A stretch of 64,000 nt of DNA, from positions 10,354,001-10,418,000 of the forward strand of contig CM114271.1 of assembly GCA_050084515.1 (NCBI GenBank). Reading direction: 5' to 3'. Origin of the DNA: Blasia pusilla (Eukaryota > Marchantiophyta > Marchantiopsida > Blasiales). Shown here piece by piece: positions 33,266 through 43,544 of this stretch (positions are counted from its first letter, which is position 1; the number at the start of each line of letters is the position of its first letter). A program made the translations under genes and the position numbers. The notes beneath the pieces are model-generated. The model ran no database searches. It had not been told where the DNA came from and was given only the letters and a program-made list of their open reading frames with translations.

Positions 33266-34430
33266 ACAGGAAACTACCTTTAACCCAAAGTGATACTTTT
33301 TTTTAAGAGAGTTTCCTGTGATTTGAAGAGAGTTTCCATTGGGTTGAAGAGAGGAAACTTTTTTGTGAATTTTTTTGCACTTTTGTTCTCAATGCTTAGG
33401 CACTCCCACAGTTTTTTTTTCCTCTTCTACATTTTGGCAACCCATCTGAATACGACGGGTTGCAATTTGCACAAAATTTAAAAAACTGAAAAATTTGTAG
33501 AATCATAAATGTGGAACAAATCACTTTTTCCATCCAAGGTCTCGAAAAAATCTATCATTCGCCCTGGGCTGAATAGATTTCAAGCTGAAAGTGAAGGTTC
33601 TGGCAAATGAAAGTACAATCTAAGACCTCATTTTGCATCCTCAAAGTGGTTTGTTTAAAATACTTTGCACTTCTTTGAGGGAAAAAATTGGTTGGTGGAT
33701 TCCTACTCCTACCTCCGACTCTCTTAAAACTACAAGCAACACATAGTTCATGTGCTTACAAGGGAATACCTTTTCCCACTTGTCTCTCTTTGGACAAAGT
33801 CATCACAGGAACATGTGGGAAAGCAACAGATGTGCACCACATATACCCCTGTGACACTTGAATTTACAGTGTTGTTCTTGACCCAATACATCCTTCCTAT
33901 TCCACTGCCACTCTGAACATCTTTTGTGGCAATGATTTCCATGTTTGCCTCACGAGCTGATGCAGTTCTCTTTGCTCTCTCCACCGTTGGCCTACACATT
34001 CTGTTTCTCTTCATCCCATTTCTAGACTCAAATAGAAATAGTGGATTGAGATCATCCACCTTCTTCGGGTACATGTTGACATCAATCTTGGGTTGAATAC
34101 AAAATGCAAAGGTCTCTGTAATGCGAACATGCTCCAAACTTCCTCCGTCTACGATTCTAAAACTGACACTTGTAAGATTGTCCACTTTGTCCTGAGTGCA
34201 ATTCGTACCTGCGGCAATGGGCCAAATCGTGGGGGTATTCCCTGGAGCTCCAATGGCAGCCGAATAAGACTTTCGGAAGAAATACTTAAATTGATCCTCG
34301 GTCCTCGTGAAACGATCAAAGGTTTTGAGTCCCCAAAATCCAGGCAATGGTCGTCTAGTCCTTATACAGTTGTTATTTAGGAAAGTGCCGCATGTTCTCC
34401 TAATGCCATCAGATCCTGCCCTACAAGTGG
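33230..34430 (-). mobile_element. MULE-like segment, copy 2
   Basis: This aligns collinearly with 16531-17712 by eye, with the same order of features: GAAGAGAGG start, GCAACCC palindrome (33437-33463), SWIM-coding part, middle transposase part. Copy 1 continues beyond; copy 2 stops at about 34430. Whether it is a truncated element, a non-autonomous derivative or a segmental duplicate is not clear. Confidence 0.82.
33748..34347 (-). pseudogene. MULE-like transposase C-terminal fragment, copy 2
   Basis: A single 199-residue frame covers what is split into two frames in copy 1, so this copy better preserves the linkage of the middle part to the SWIM domain. Cys-Cys-Phe-Pro-Thr-Cys-Ser-Cys-Asp-Asp-Phe is present, but the following Pro-Cys-Lys-His is lost to a 1-base deletion near 33770, which gives an early stop. 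Confidence 0.75.
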
Positions 34431-34869
34431 GCTTGGGGAGGACAGTGTATGTATACCTCCTACATCACCTACGAAGTTTTGGAATCGAAAACCCCTAACT
34501 TATAATTGTAAAATTCTTTAGTAACCCCTAACTTACTTTAAAAATGCTAATTTAAAAAAATTATGACCCCTATATTTTGTTAAGTAAATTTTTGTCTTTG
34601 ATTTGTTTAGGGGCTTTAAAGTAAAGATAAGTTTACCTTCACGTGGCGGACTTGTGTTGTTGCACTTGATAACAGTCTTCACGTTCAGGGATATCCACCA
34701 CCACTGCCAAACATAGTAACTTTAGCACTTATGACGAAGAGGAATTGAACCTCACAATGAGCAAGATGCTCACTTGTCAAGACCCGTCATCCCCCTAACC
34801 TATTCCATCCCAAAAATATCCTATCATAATCTCAAAAAATTACTTCACACTATAACATGCACATCACTT
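34431..34869. other. AT-rich spacer
   Basis: No gene. The phrase CCCCTAACTTA is repeated at about 34489 and 34527. It may be the 3' flank of the unknown gene to the right. Confidence 0.4.
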
Positions 34870-37130
34870 GGCAAAAGATGACTTGATGCGGATGTAATCA
34901 TTGACCACTTGTAAATCACCATTATCCAATTCATATATCCTAGATGTAAGACTTGGCTTCATGGAAAAACTCACATTAGAAATTACCATTTTAATATCAA
35001 TATATTGACCATCACATGCATCATTTGTGAACAAGGTGTTGCTCTTACCTAAGCGTCGATATCAATTGCACAATATTTGACAAACATTACTTGTCTGCCC
35101 ATCTTTTGGGACAGGCCGGTCCAAAAGATCAATAGGAGATCTACATCTACCCCATTGACTACCATATTTCTGTTTGATGAATAGAATGAAACCTAACCAA
35201 AATTCATTTGTAGGGACTATCCTATTCTCATCGAGTTCTTTTTGTTTTCTCTTCTTTGACTTACTTGATCTAGTAGAAGGGCCCACTTGTGTAGTAGATT
35301 AAAAAAAATAGCTATATCACTTCCAATGTCAACATAACAAGTTAGAAAATCTGGATAAGTTGGTTCTTTTACCTTACCTGTAGTGTAATATGTTTTCTGT
35401 GACATACGTGTTAGCCTATCTTTAGAAATGAAGGATTGCACGTCCAATCATTCACCAAAGTAGACTTGAAGTATACTCTGCCCTCAAAGGCCATAGTAGG
35501 CACAACTCAACAAAGAACTTAATCAGTACACTCTTGCAGAATTAAACAGAATACATGCCTTACCTCATGTCCTAAAGTTTATGTCTCTATGGATGGATCG
35601 TTACCTACATCTTCGGCGAAGTACTCACCAATCACTCTAGAATCAAAGGAGGCTTGTGCATCACTTTCCCACACATCAAGACTATTCAAATCATTTGACA
35701 TTGGATCATCAACTTTTATTTCATCAACACTAGAATCCTCGAGCAGAAAAGGGCCTAATTTTGGTCTGTGTTCTATGAATTCCTCAGAGTCATCACATGC
35801 AATTGCCTCATTCATAACAACAAAATCAAGCCACGTCTCTACCTCCACATCCTATTGATGCAACCACCATCGCCTCTGAGCTACTGGCAAAGAAGACCTA
35901 GGGGACATATTCAACCTGATCAATATTGATTTTGCTTCATCCAAACCCTCCTTAAGGGCATCAACTACTAGCTCATTTGTCTCAATCAATGAATAATCAA
36001 AGAAGTTAGGAGCATCTTCTCCTACACTATAACGAATGGAGTGTTCCCCACACATGATCTTGCTATGGGTGAGACCGGCCAATCTTTAATCCTTGTGGTC
36101 CAAACTCCAAGCCATCTAGTCTATTCAATCCCACTGCACTATCCAACAAAGACCCAAAATCATAATTGCATTCATGGCCACTCATTCCACCTACCTTGTT
36201 GAAGAAGATCTCACAACGATGAGATCTTAGGAGGTGAAATGGAACTTGCAAGTATTGATATTTGTCATTGAAATCACACGTTAGTAATACAATAAAATGG
36301 CAAGACATGTTGATATCATGGAAAGCTTGCACTGATATCATGTTCTTCTCTGTCACAGATCCTACACTCTCTGTCACAAAATGATCACCATGTCTTAGCC
36401 AAAGTCTCCAGAGTCAAAAGATCCACGACACTTTAGATGCCAAAACTACACGAATTCTCAAGTCATGCTTATGTGAGAAGAAAATATCAATGTAATCACC
36501 ACAAACCTCCAAGTACAGTTGGGTCCCAAGGCTTCTGTCATGACGAACATCCATTCTCTCAAACATATCCTGCAAGCATGGTTGCACTCTCTTTGAAGCA
36601 ATTTGTTGAGGCCCAGCCCAATTCTGCATGTCAGTCCTATTCACATCATCCCACTTCAAGCCATGTTCATGAATTTTGTAGTGGTTATAGACATTTGTGA
36701 CATATGAAAAAGATGCATGTTGATCTCCAAGGATACAAGTAGCTGAGCATCTATCCAATGGATTAATTGCTTTCTTCCCATTGTGAGGTGCATCCCGGTC
36801 TCCAACACCATATAGATCACCATTAGGCAGGACACAGACATAATACTGTCATCCTTCCTACACCACAAAGTACCTAGGTGTAGTAGAGTTAACACCCATG
36901 TAATCCTCCATCATTAGTTTTCTAGGATGGGCATCTTCGCCACTGGCATGTCCTGATACAGGCCCGACATCACCTCAAAAATACTCATCCCACATTGCTT
37001 TCAACAATTGCCAATGTTCTCTCACCCACTCTACAGTGAACTTGTTACACATGGTAGTAACATAGATGGCCAATTTAGGCATAGACGCATGAACATGATT
37101 AACACTGATAACTCTAGTATACCGGACTTC
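34870..37130 (-). pseudogene. Unknown multi-exon protein-coding sequence (broken or spliced)
   Basis: Minus-strand frames run in a consistent order: about 37130-37000, 36895-36656, 36758-36414, 36377-36063, 36082-35852, 35848-35579, 35447-35217, 35286-35062 and about 35050-34870. The residues have a coding look, with balanced composition and few low-complexity runs. Features include a Cys/His-containing stretch, Trp-Val-Arg-Glu-His-Trp, Phe-Phe-Asn-Lys-Val-Gly-Gly-Met near 36200, an acidic region (35850-35580) and a basic Ser/Lys-rich patch (35270-35220) like a nuclear localisation signal. I recognise no family. It could be a decayed host gene or an accessory gene of a DNA transposon. Frame changes may be introns or decay. 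Confidence 0.45.
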
Positions 37131-37305
37131 TTTTTAAGTGTCTATAATGAAGTGACTGCGTAAGCAACAGAATAAAAATAGATGGAATAAACACATTGAA
37201 AATGCATGACTATAGAAAAACTACGAAAGCTACATTTCTCTATTAATAAACACAAGTTCAAGGCATTGAAACTATATGTCTCCTCTACTGTCTGCTCTAC
37301 AATCA
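37125..37305. repeat. Direct repeat R1, about 180 bp
   Basis: This matches 38255-38432 with roughly one difference in twelve bases: 'cggacttctttttaagtgtct', 'acacattgaaaatgca', 'tctctattaataaacacaag', 'attgaaactatatgtctcctctact'. The two copies bracket about 950 bp that includes a duplicated exon-like unit. Confidence 0.88.
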
Positions 37306-37306
37306 G

Positions 37307-37590
37307 TACTACTTAATGAGTACAATCAGTCTCTCTAAGGTTGATATCTCTGCACAATACTGGATCTCTTGTTCCAAATTCAAAACACACATAGCAAGAG
37401 CATATGTTGGTCACACCAAAATTGTTCAACACCTTCAGTACCCTTGATTCATTGCCCAAAGTTGTTGCCACTGGGTAAGTAATGTCTAATGGAGATCCCA
37501 ATCAGGTAAAATAGATGGTGTGGTGAAGAGTTCGAGAAACCCGTCGCTACAGGCCATGGGGTCTATGGTCACAAGGCTACAACAAGAATA
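37307..37590 (-). repeat. Exon-like duplicated unit, copy 1
   Basis: Collinear with 37595-37880. The minus-strand frame 37501-37313 encodes Ser-Pro-Leu-Asp-Ile-Thr-Tyr-Pro, then Cys-Ser-Cys-Tyr-Val-Cys-Phe and further Cys residues. The second copy encodes a similar but interrupted product. It may be an exon of the unknown gene to the left. Confidence 0.75.
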
Positions 37591-37594
37591 ACTT

Positions 37595-37880
37595 AATGAG
37601 TACAATCAATCTCTCTGAGGCTAATATCTCTATTCAATACTCGATCTCTTGTACAAAATTCAAAACACACATAGTAAGAGCATATGCTGGTCACACTAGA
37701 ATTGTTCAACACCTTAGGCACCTTGATTCATTGCCCAAAGCTGTTGCCATTGGGTAAGTAATGTCTATTGGAGATCCCAATCAGGTGATGGTGTGGTGAA
37801 GAGTTCCAACAAATCAATATCAGATGTGAGGGGGTCTAAAGTTACAAGGATACAACAAGCACTACTCAATGAGTAAAATT
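37595..37880 (-). repeat. Exon-like duplicated unit, copy 2
   Basis: A tandem copy of 37307-37590 with stops and small deletions in the reading frame. The phrase 'cttaatgagtacaatcaatctctctgagg' starts it as in copy 1. Confidence 0.75.
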
Positions 37881-38254
37881 ACTCACCACAAGTGTTTCCC
37901 AAGTGCAAAGAGAAAACTTTATCTCAATAGATATGTGGTAGTACTGACGTATAGTATGGTGCAAATCCGATCCAAATTTTTTTTTTGTTTAAAGGTGATC
38001 ACAAATAATGTATACAGTAATATATTGAATTTCTTAAAGATGGCAACGCAAGAGTAAGGAGTTATTTGAAAACATACTTGTAAGGATGTTGACAATGTTG
38101 CAGAGTCGCACGTCTCAATAAACCGAGGTTGAGTCCTATGCATAACATGCTGGAAGTTTTTAGAAACACTCATAAGTTAAGCATGATTTGTGGAAATAAC
38201 ATGATTAGTAGCAATGAGGCCTCACAATATGACAGGTTGAAATGTTGTGTGCAA

Positions 38255-38432
38255 GCCGGACTTCTTTTTAAGTGTCTACAATGAAGCGATTGCGTAAACA
38301 ACAGAAAAAAAATATATGGAACAAACACATTGAAAATGCAGGATTATAGCAAAACTACAAAAACTACACTTCTCTATTAATAAACACAAGTCAAGGCATT
38401 GAAACTATATGTCTCCTCTACTTTTTGCTCTA
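38255..38432. repeat. Direct repeat R2, about 178 bp
   Basis: Partner of 37125-37305. After the shared 'attgaaactatatgtctcctctact' the two copies diverge. Confidence 0.88.
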
Positions 38433-39200
38433 CTCCATTGAGCTATGTAGGTTATTTCAATTCTATGAATAGGCCACTCTCTCTCTCCCGAAGTATCAAG
38501 AGATACATCTTCCTGGCAGCAAGCCTTTTGCCTCTTCTCACACGTCAAGCAACCCAACTTGATCGGCCTCTAGTTGTGATTTCAACACATATCCTGTCTC
38601 GAAGCCCTCCACCTTGCCAAAGCTTCTCGATCGGCCTGTATTTTTGGAAGCTCGAAGCCCTTCGCCCAGCCAAAGCTCCTCGCCATTTCTCACACATTGA
38701 AGCCTAACCAATGTTTCTCAATTGGCCTCAACAACTACTTCCCGCCGTGCAGGTTCATCTTTCCCGCCTAGTCCGATCCCCTTTCTTAGGTTTTTCTCTT
38801 GGCAAAGTGCGCTCGTAGGTTCAGTGACACAAAACTGGGGTTTTTTTTTAGTTCGGAGAATTAAAGCATATCCATAATACCTTACCCCATAAGAAAAACC
38901 AGAGTTGATATATGGACCAATACACAATTGACACATGTAGTTTCGAGTATAATCCAAAAAATCCCCCTTACTTTCTTGGACATCTTCCGTGTATTCCCGG
39001 AGAATAAATCATGCCCTATTGTTTTTATAGGTGTAGTCGTAAATAAAAAATACCCTTAAGTTCTTCCACAATGCTTTAAAAGTCTTCCCCGGAATCCAAT
39101 TAAAAAACCCTATACTTTGTTGTACGTGATGTGTATATTCCGCAGAAGTGAGACCCCTCGAGTGTTAGCCACAGAGTTAGTGGAGTTGAGGGAGGCATGA
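38433..39200. other. Unassigned sequence
   Basis: No domain recognised. 38440-38720 contains a loosely repeated 'gatcggcct', 'cgaagcc', 'ccagccaaagc' phrase. 38880-39150 is AT-rich with 'ccccctta' and 'ccggaa' phrases. Confidence 0.35.
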
Positions 39201-39367
39201 GATCTTAAGTTCTGATTCAGGAGAGCCCTCCCAAGAGGCAATTTGGAGCAGAGCGGCGAAGTGGGAATCGGAATTGAAGTTTTGGTTCACCAGCACGGGC
39301 CAAGTCACCTAAAGGGCACGGCATGGCACGGTGTGGCAAGGGTGATAAGGATCTGCAAAAGGGATTT

Positions 39368-40354
39368 GGAACTCAAGTTCCATTTCGAGCACAATTAAGC
39401 CAAGGCATGGTTCAACTACATGGTGGTCATCTTGATGGCGTAGCAAAGATCACGGGGCGGGAGTGACAAGGAAGCAAGGAGGATTTGGAACTCAAGTTCC
39501 AATTCTACCTGAGTTGGAGAACAGTGGAGCATCTCAACTGCAGTTGACTACTACAACGTGGCACAATGCGGCGGCATAGGGAAGTGAAGTGAGGAGGCAG
39601 TTGGAACTTCAATTCCAATTCCGCTCTTCAGTTGTGAGTCTTCTCTACAGGGAGGTGGGGAGGATAGGAAGGAGAAAATTAGAACTCTAGTTCCCATTCC
39701 ACTCCTCAGTTGTGTTGGGTTCTCTCTACATGGAGGTGGAGAGGATAGTGAAGGCAATAAGAACTCAAGTTCTGATCCCTTTGGCGCGACCCAAGAAGTG
39801 AGGTCGGCGATACTCCCAATTTCAGCACAGCATCTAGAGGAAGAAGAGAAGAATTGGAACTCAAGTTTCCATTCCGGGGATTCTCAAGTGGGGCGCGGCT
39901 TTTCTTCAAGTGCAGCAAGAGGAAGAAGGAAGAATCGGAACTGTGCTTCCTATTCTGTGGCTTGTTCAAGTGGGCGCGGCTCTTTCTATCAGGTGCGGCG
40001 CGACGCAGCTTATGAAGCAGAGAGGAAGGAGTGAGCAATTGGAACTTAAGTTCCAATTCCATCATTTGGCTGTGAAGTTAGGAAAGAAGGAGTGAGCCAA
40101 GAGCATTTGGAACTGAAGTTCCAATTCGGTACTCTTTCAGGTGAAGGAATTTCATACGTCCAAGTTTCAAGCGAGTTGGAAAAGCGGCGCAACAATCACA
40201 ACCTAAGTTCCCATTGGGATGGTCCGTAGCCCGTTTCTATCCCGAGGTAGTCTCTTTTGGTGCGGGCAAGAATCGGAACTGAAGTTCCCATTCCCACCTT
40301 AGTCTCCAGTAGATTTGGCGTTTGTGGCGCGGCGCAAATCAGAACTGAAGTTCC
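39368..40354. repeat. Array of 12 palindromes based on GGAACTNAAGTTCC
   Basis: Palindromic cores occur at 39368, 39487, 39603, 39681, 39761, 39856, 39937, 40041, 40109, 40199 (weak), 40275 and 40341, spaced 66-119 bp. The unit at 40037-40058 is a perfect 22-bp palindrome (AATTGG AACTTAAGTT CCAATT). Several others extend to GAATTGGAACT...AGTTCCAATTC. Spacers share 'gcgcggc', 'gaggtgg' and 'agtgagg' phrases, so this is a degenerate minisatellite whose palindromic core is better kept than its spacer. Confidence 0.9.
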
Positions 40355-40479
40355 AATTCACATGTGAGTTTGGCGCAGCAAAGCATGGCGGAGAAGTGAG
40401 TGGGAGGTGAGGCGGGTGAATCATGGGTACTCGAGGCAGGAGAGGTGTCGAAGGTGAGAGTGGATGTGAGAGGCGTTGA

Positions 40480-40560
40480 AGGCACCAGAAGCCATCTTGC
40501 TGGCGGCAAGATGGCTTGCTGGCGGCATCTTGTTGGCGGCAAGATGGCGGGCGTCAGGAC
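40480..40560. repeat. GGCGGCAAGATGGC / GCCATCTTGC inverted short repeats
   Basis: Four near copies of CAAGATGGC or its complement within 80 bp, directly after the palindrome array; they can fold into alternative hairpins. Confidence 0.75.
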
Positions 40561-41230
40561 TTGGCAAGCTGATGTTGATCCAATTCAGCATAACTTCTAG
40601 GTCACCCATCCCAATTCTATTCCTCTAGAGTGTGCTTAACTGGAGAGTTCTTTTGCATGTTGTGTTACCAACACACCCATAAGGAAGTGATGGAATTCAC
40701 TTACCTTGCTGCTTATGGAGATGTTTGAGGGGTGATCTTTGGATGACACACATTGTGGATTAGTGCATTGCTGAGTGCACAGCACTACCGCGACTATTGT
40801 AGAGAACTTGGTGGGATGGATGTATACCACACTAGTTGGGAGTGACTTAGTGTGCGGGCTATTTGCCACGTGTTGATCTCAAGTGAGATAAGTGGGGGCG
40901 TGTCCACAGTTTGGGCATTGTCTAGTGCAGAGCTAGTGGCTCGGGAGTGAGTCATAGTAATTTGCAAGTTTCACCACTGCGCATCCACAAAGTATTGGGG
41001 AGTGTGGTAGTGGTAGAAGTGGTGGAGGATCTACACGGAGTCGGGCTAGGTATCGAGGGGTCCCACACAAGGAACCACCTCAGCCACGAGTTGTAGTTTC
41101 TCCGGAGGTGACATGAGCGGATTCGGAGTTACTCGAGAGGCCATAGAGTGTCGCGAGTGTTGCCACACCGTTGTTGTGGGACATGGATGATCGCAATACG
41201 TATGGGTCCACGAGGGGACCCCAACGGTTC
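40560..41230. other. Probable leader region of element D
   Basis: No domain recognised. The last part, 'caaggaaccacctcagccacg' (about 41070), precedes the gag in the same manner as in the second copy at about 32160. An LTR boundary could not be placed. Confidence 0.4.
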
Positions 41231-41236
41231 TCAAGC

Positions 41237-42220
41237 ATGGTGAGAACCATCCAGTTGGATGATTTTATGTATGATTTTGATAGTTGGTGCGATGCACAGA
41301 GGATGCAGAACTAGAAGAGATTCAACCCCTTTATGGCGTGGAAGGGACTTTTTCAGCATCTAGAGGGCCCTCCCATGGATGATTATCACAAGTTTTGGAT
41401 TCTTCATGATGCAAAGATCGAGGTGTGGAGACTATTTTGGTCTCTAGGATGTGTGTCCCTCACAGGGTGTGCGATGTATGATATGGCGGTTGTAGTAGCA
41501 CCTACTAACTGCACAGAGGAGACACTTGGAGGAGTTGTCGACCCGAGTCTTACGAGTGTGACCAGCCACGTTCAACCCGTTGTTTGAGTTCTTTCGAGAG
41601 TTGGGGAGGAACTATCAGGGGGTGAGGACCAACAAGCTGAAGTTGATTCATAAGTTTCAGCAGAGAGCGGGACAGAGTCTTTGAGAGGCCTATGCATGGC
41701 TCCGACGGTTGATCACAGAGACTCAAGGTGTGACGGAGAGGCAAGCGGTTCAATTCTGATATGGGATGCTAGAACTCAAGTTGCGGAAGAGAGTGCGAGA
41801 TGCAACTCTCTTACATGTTAGCTCACCTACTCTCAAGTCTGTCTTTTTGTTGGCAAAGCGTATTGAGCTCAACATACTTGAGGAGAGAATTTTGACGACA
41901 TGCGTGTCACCTTTGAGGGAGACAATACGAGTGACGGTGTCTCCATCAGTGCCACAATGCACTTCTCAAGATAGAGTCATGGGACCGAGGGCTACAAGAG
42001 GATACCGGGAGCCAGGACCAGTTCAGTCATATGCTGGGCAGTAGGGCTCAGGAAATTTTTGTTGGACATGTGAAGGATCACATTGTCAGCAAGATTGTAG
42101 ATAGTAGAGTGGAGTAGGCAACACCATCAACTGTATATGAGGCGGCCCAAGGGAGGCCACCCTTACCTTAGTGTGAGCAGTGCCAGAGATATGGGCACAC
42201 ACGTGAGAGATGTTTCGAGC
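41237..42220 (+). pseudogene. Element D gag with two zinc knuckles (broken)
   Basis: The frame from the ATG at 41237 begins with a hydrophobic/acidic helix (Thr-Ile-Gln-Leu-Asp-Asp-Phe), a stop, then Phe-Asn-Pro-Phe-Met-Ala-Trp-Lys-Gly-Leu-Phe-Gln-His-Leu-Glu-Gly. A later frame (41766-42044) carries Arg-Lys-Arg-Val-Arg and Ser-Pro-Thr-Leu-Lys-Ser-Val-Phe. Two zinc knuckles follow: Cys-Trp-Thr-Cys-x3-His-x4-Cys at about 42062-42102, and Cys-Glu-Gln-Cys-x4-His-x4-Cys at about 42175-42216. The first has the same unusual x3 spacing as in the second copy at 33.14 kb. Gag packages the element RNA. Confidence 0.75.
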
Positions 42221-42885
42221 TCCACCTCGAGGTGCGCCTAGAGGGAGGTCGAGGTACGTGGAGGTGGCAGAGAACAAGGTGTAGGAGGTCAAGGACGTGG
42301 TGGAGGCAGGACCTCACCACTTGCCAAAGCGAATGTAGCATTTGCATGAGAGGCAGCTCTGGCGAGGATTTCTCAATTGGAGCAACGCCTTGAGGATATG
42401 ATGGCCCAACAGGCATCCACATCAAGTGCAGGGGCACGTTGACTTATGGATTGGCTCAAGCCTAGAATATGGTGGGAGATCTAGGAGGTATGGGATTTTT
42501 GTGCAACACCGCACAGGTGGATGCAGATACAGTGGTTACGAGAGGCGCGGTGAGAGCTTCTGAGCCACGAGGATCTGATGTGGAGTTGGATTCCTAGAGG
42601 GGAATGGCTGGCAGGTAGGCTAGACTTCCCCAATCTTTCACATTGTCGGAGGCTCTTTGGACCCCATCGATGGTCCCTAGACGGCCTTTGCGGAGTTTTG
42701 TTGTCATAGATGCGGATGCAGTTAGAGGAGCGGGTGAGGCGAGTACCTCTACCAGGCCTATGCAACATTCGACATGGCCTAGTACTGGCACGTTACGAGA
42801 GATGGCGACAGCTTTGTGTAGCATCCCACTATTTACGGCCTGAGATTTTTTGATATGTGGAGGTTGACCAATTGATGTTTTCCGG
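42221..42885 (+). other. Element D spacer between gag and protease region
   Basis: Gly/Arg- and Ala-rich low-complexity coding-like sequence, then a region in which 'gctctttggaccccatcgatgg' occurs at about 42650 and again at about 42932 (a short direct repeat that suggests a local duplication or deletion). No domain was identified. Confidence 0.5.
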
Positions 42886-43371
42886 TTGGCGGCGACGCTC
42901 TGTGAGAGTGATGAGTTTGGTTCTTCTATTGCTCTTTGGACCCCATCGATGGGATTGCGGAAGTGTGAGATCACTCCATGTCCATTCCAAATTCATACTT
43001 CACTGGGAGGCACATACCCGACACAGTTCATGACTTGCAATGAGATTGGAGTGAGGATTCAACCCAATCATCCTATGGATAGTGCGATGGTATGGACAAG
43101 AGGGGTTGTGACACCGGCCAAGTCTTATGATGTTTTGGTAGGGGCTACCTTATTTTATCCTCTAGGGTTCACACTTGAATTTTGGGAGGAGACATTCTCC
43201 TATCGACCAGGTTGGCAGTCGGGTGAGGGACAAGCCAGTCAGCTACCCGTGCAGTATGCACGGAGACTTGATGGTTTACTCCGAGGGTCAACAACAGTTA
43301 TTGTGGCACATTATGTTTTTGGCATGGAGATTTATAAGAGGGAAATGGTGATGCAAAGGATATTCCTATAG
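42886..43371 (+). pseudogene. Element D protease-like region
   Basis: An open frame of 161 residues. It contains Pro-Cys-Pro-Phe-Gln-Ile-His-Thr-Ser-Leu-Gly-Gly, then Tyr-Asp-Val-Leu-Val-Gly-Ala-Thr-Leu-Phe-Tyr-Pro-Leu-Gly-Phe, then Tyr-Arg-Pro-Gly-Trp-Gln-Ser-Gly. The hydrophobic-Val-Gly-Ala/Thr stretch sits where retropepsins have their second conserved loop, in front of the methyltransferase. The catalytic Asp-Ser/Thr-Gly would lie just upstream, where the repeated 22-bp phrase suggests a rearrangement, and I do not find it. The protease assignment rests on position and this loop only. Confidence 0.5.
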
Positions 43372-43544
43372 AGGATAGTCCTGAGGAGTGGCATGCGATG
43401 ACGAGCGTGGCTACATTTGATGGCGATACTTCTTCAGCTTTGTGGGGTATGAGAATCGATTTGCAGAGGAGAGCAGAAGAGCTTGTAAGGTAGGCATGGA
43501 GCCAAGCCTATGCTCTAGAGTTAGACGGGACATAGTTACCACGT

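Noticed and set aside
38718-38957. 79-residue minus-strand frame as first exon of the unknown gene
   Set aside because: It is separated by more than 1.5 kb of repeats, has no domain, and its composition does not resemble the exons at 35-37 kb.
39551-40600. Several overlapping 60-119 residue frames on both strands
   Set aside because: They coincide with the palindrome array and mirror each other on opposite strands; no domain or consistent codon use.
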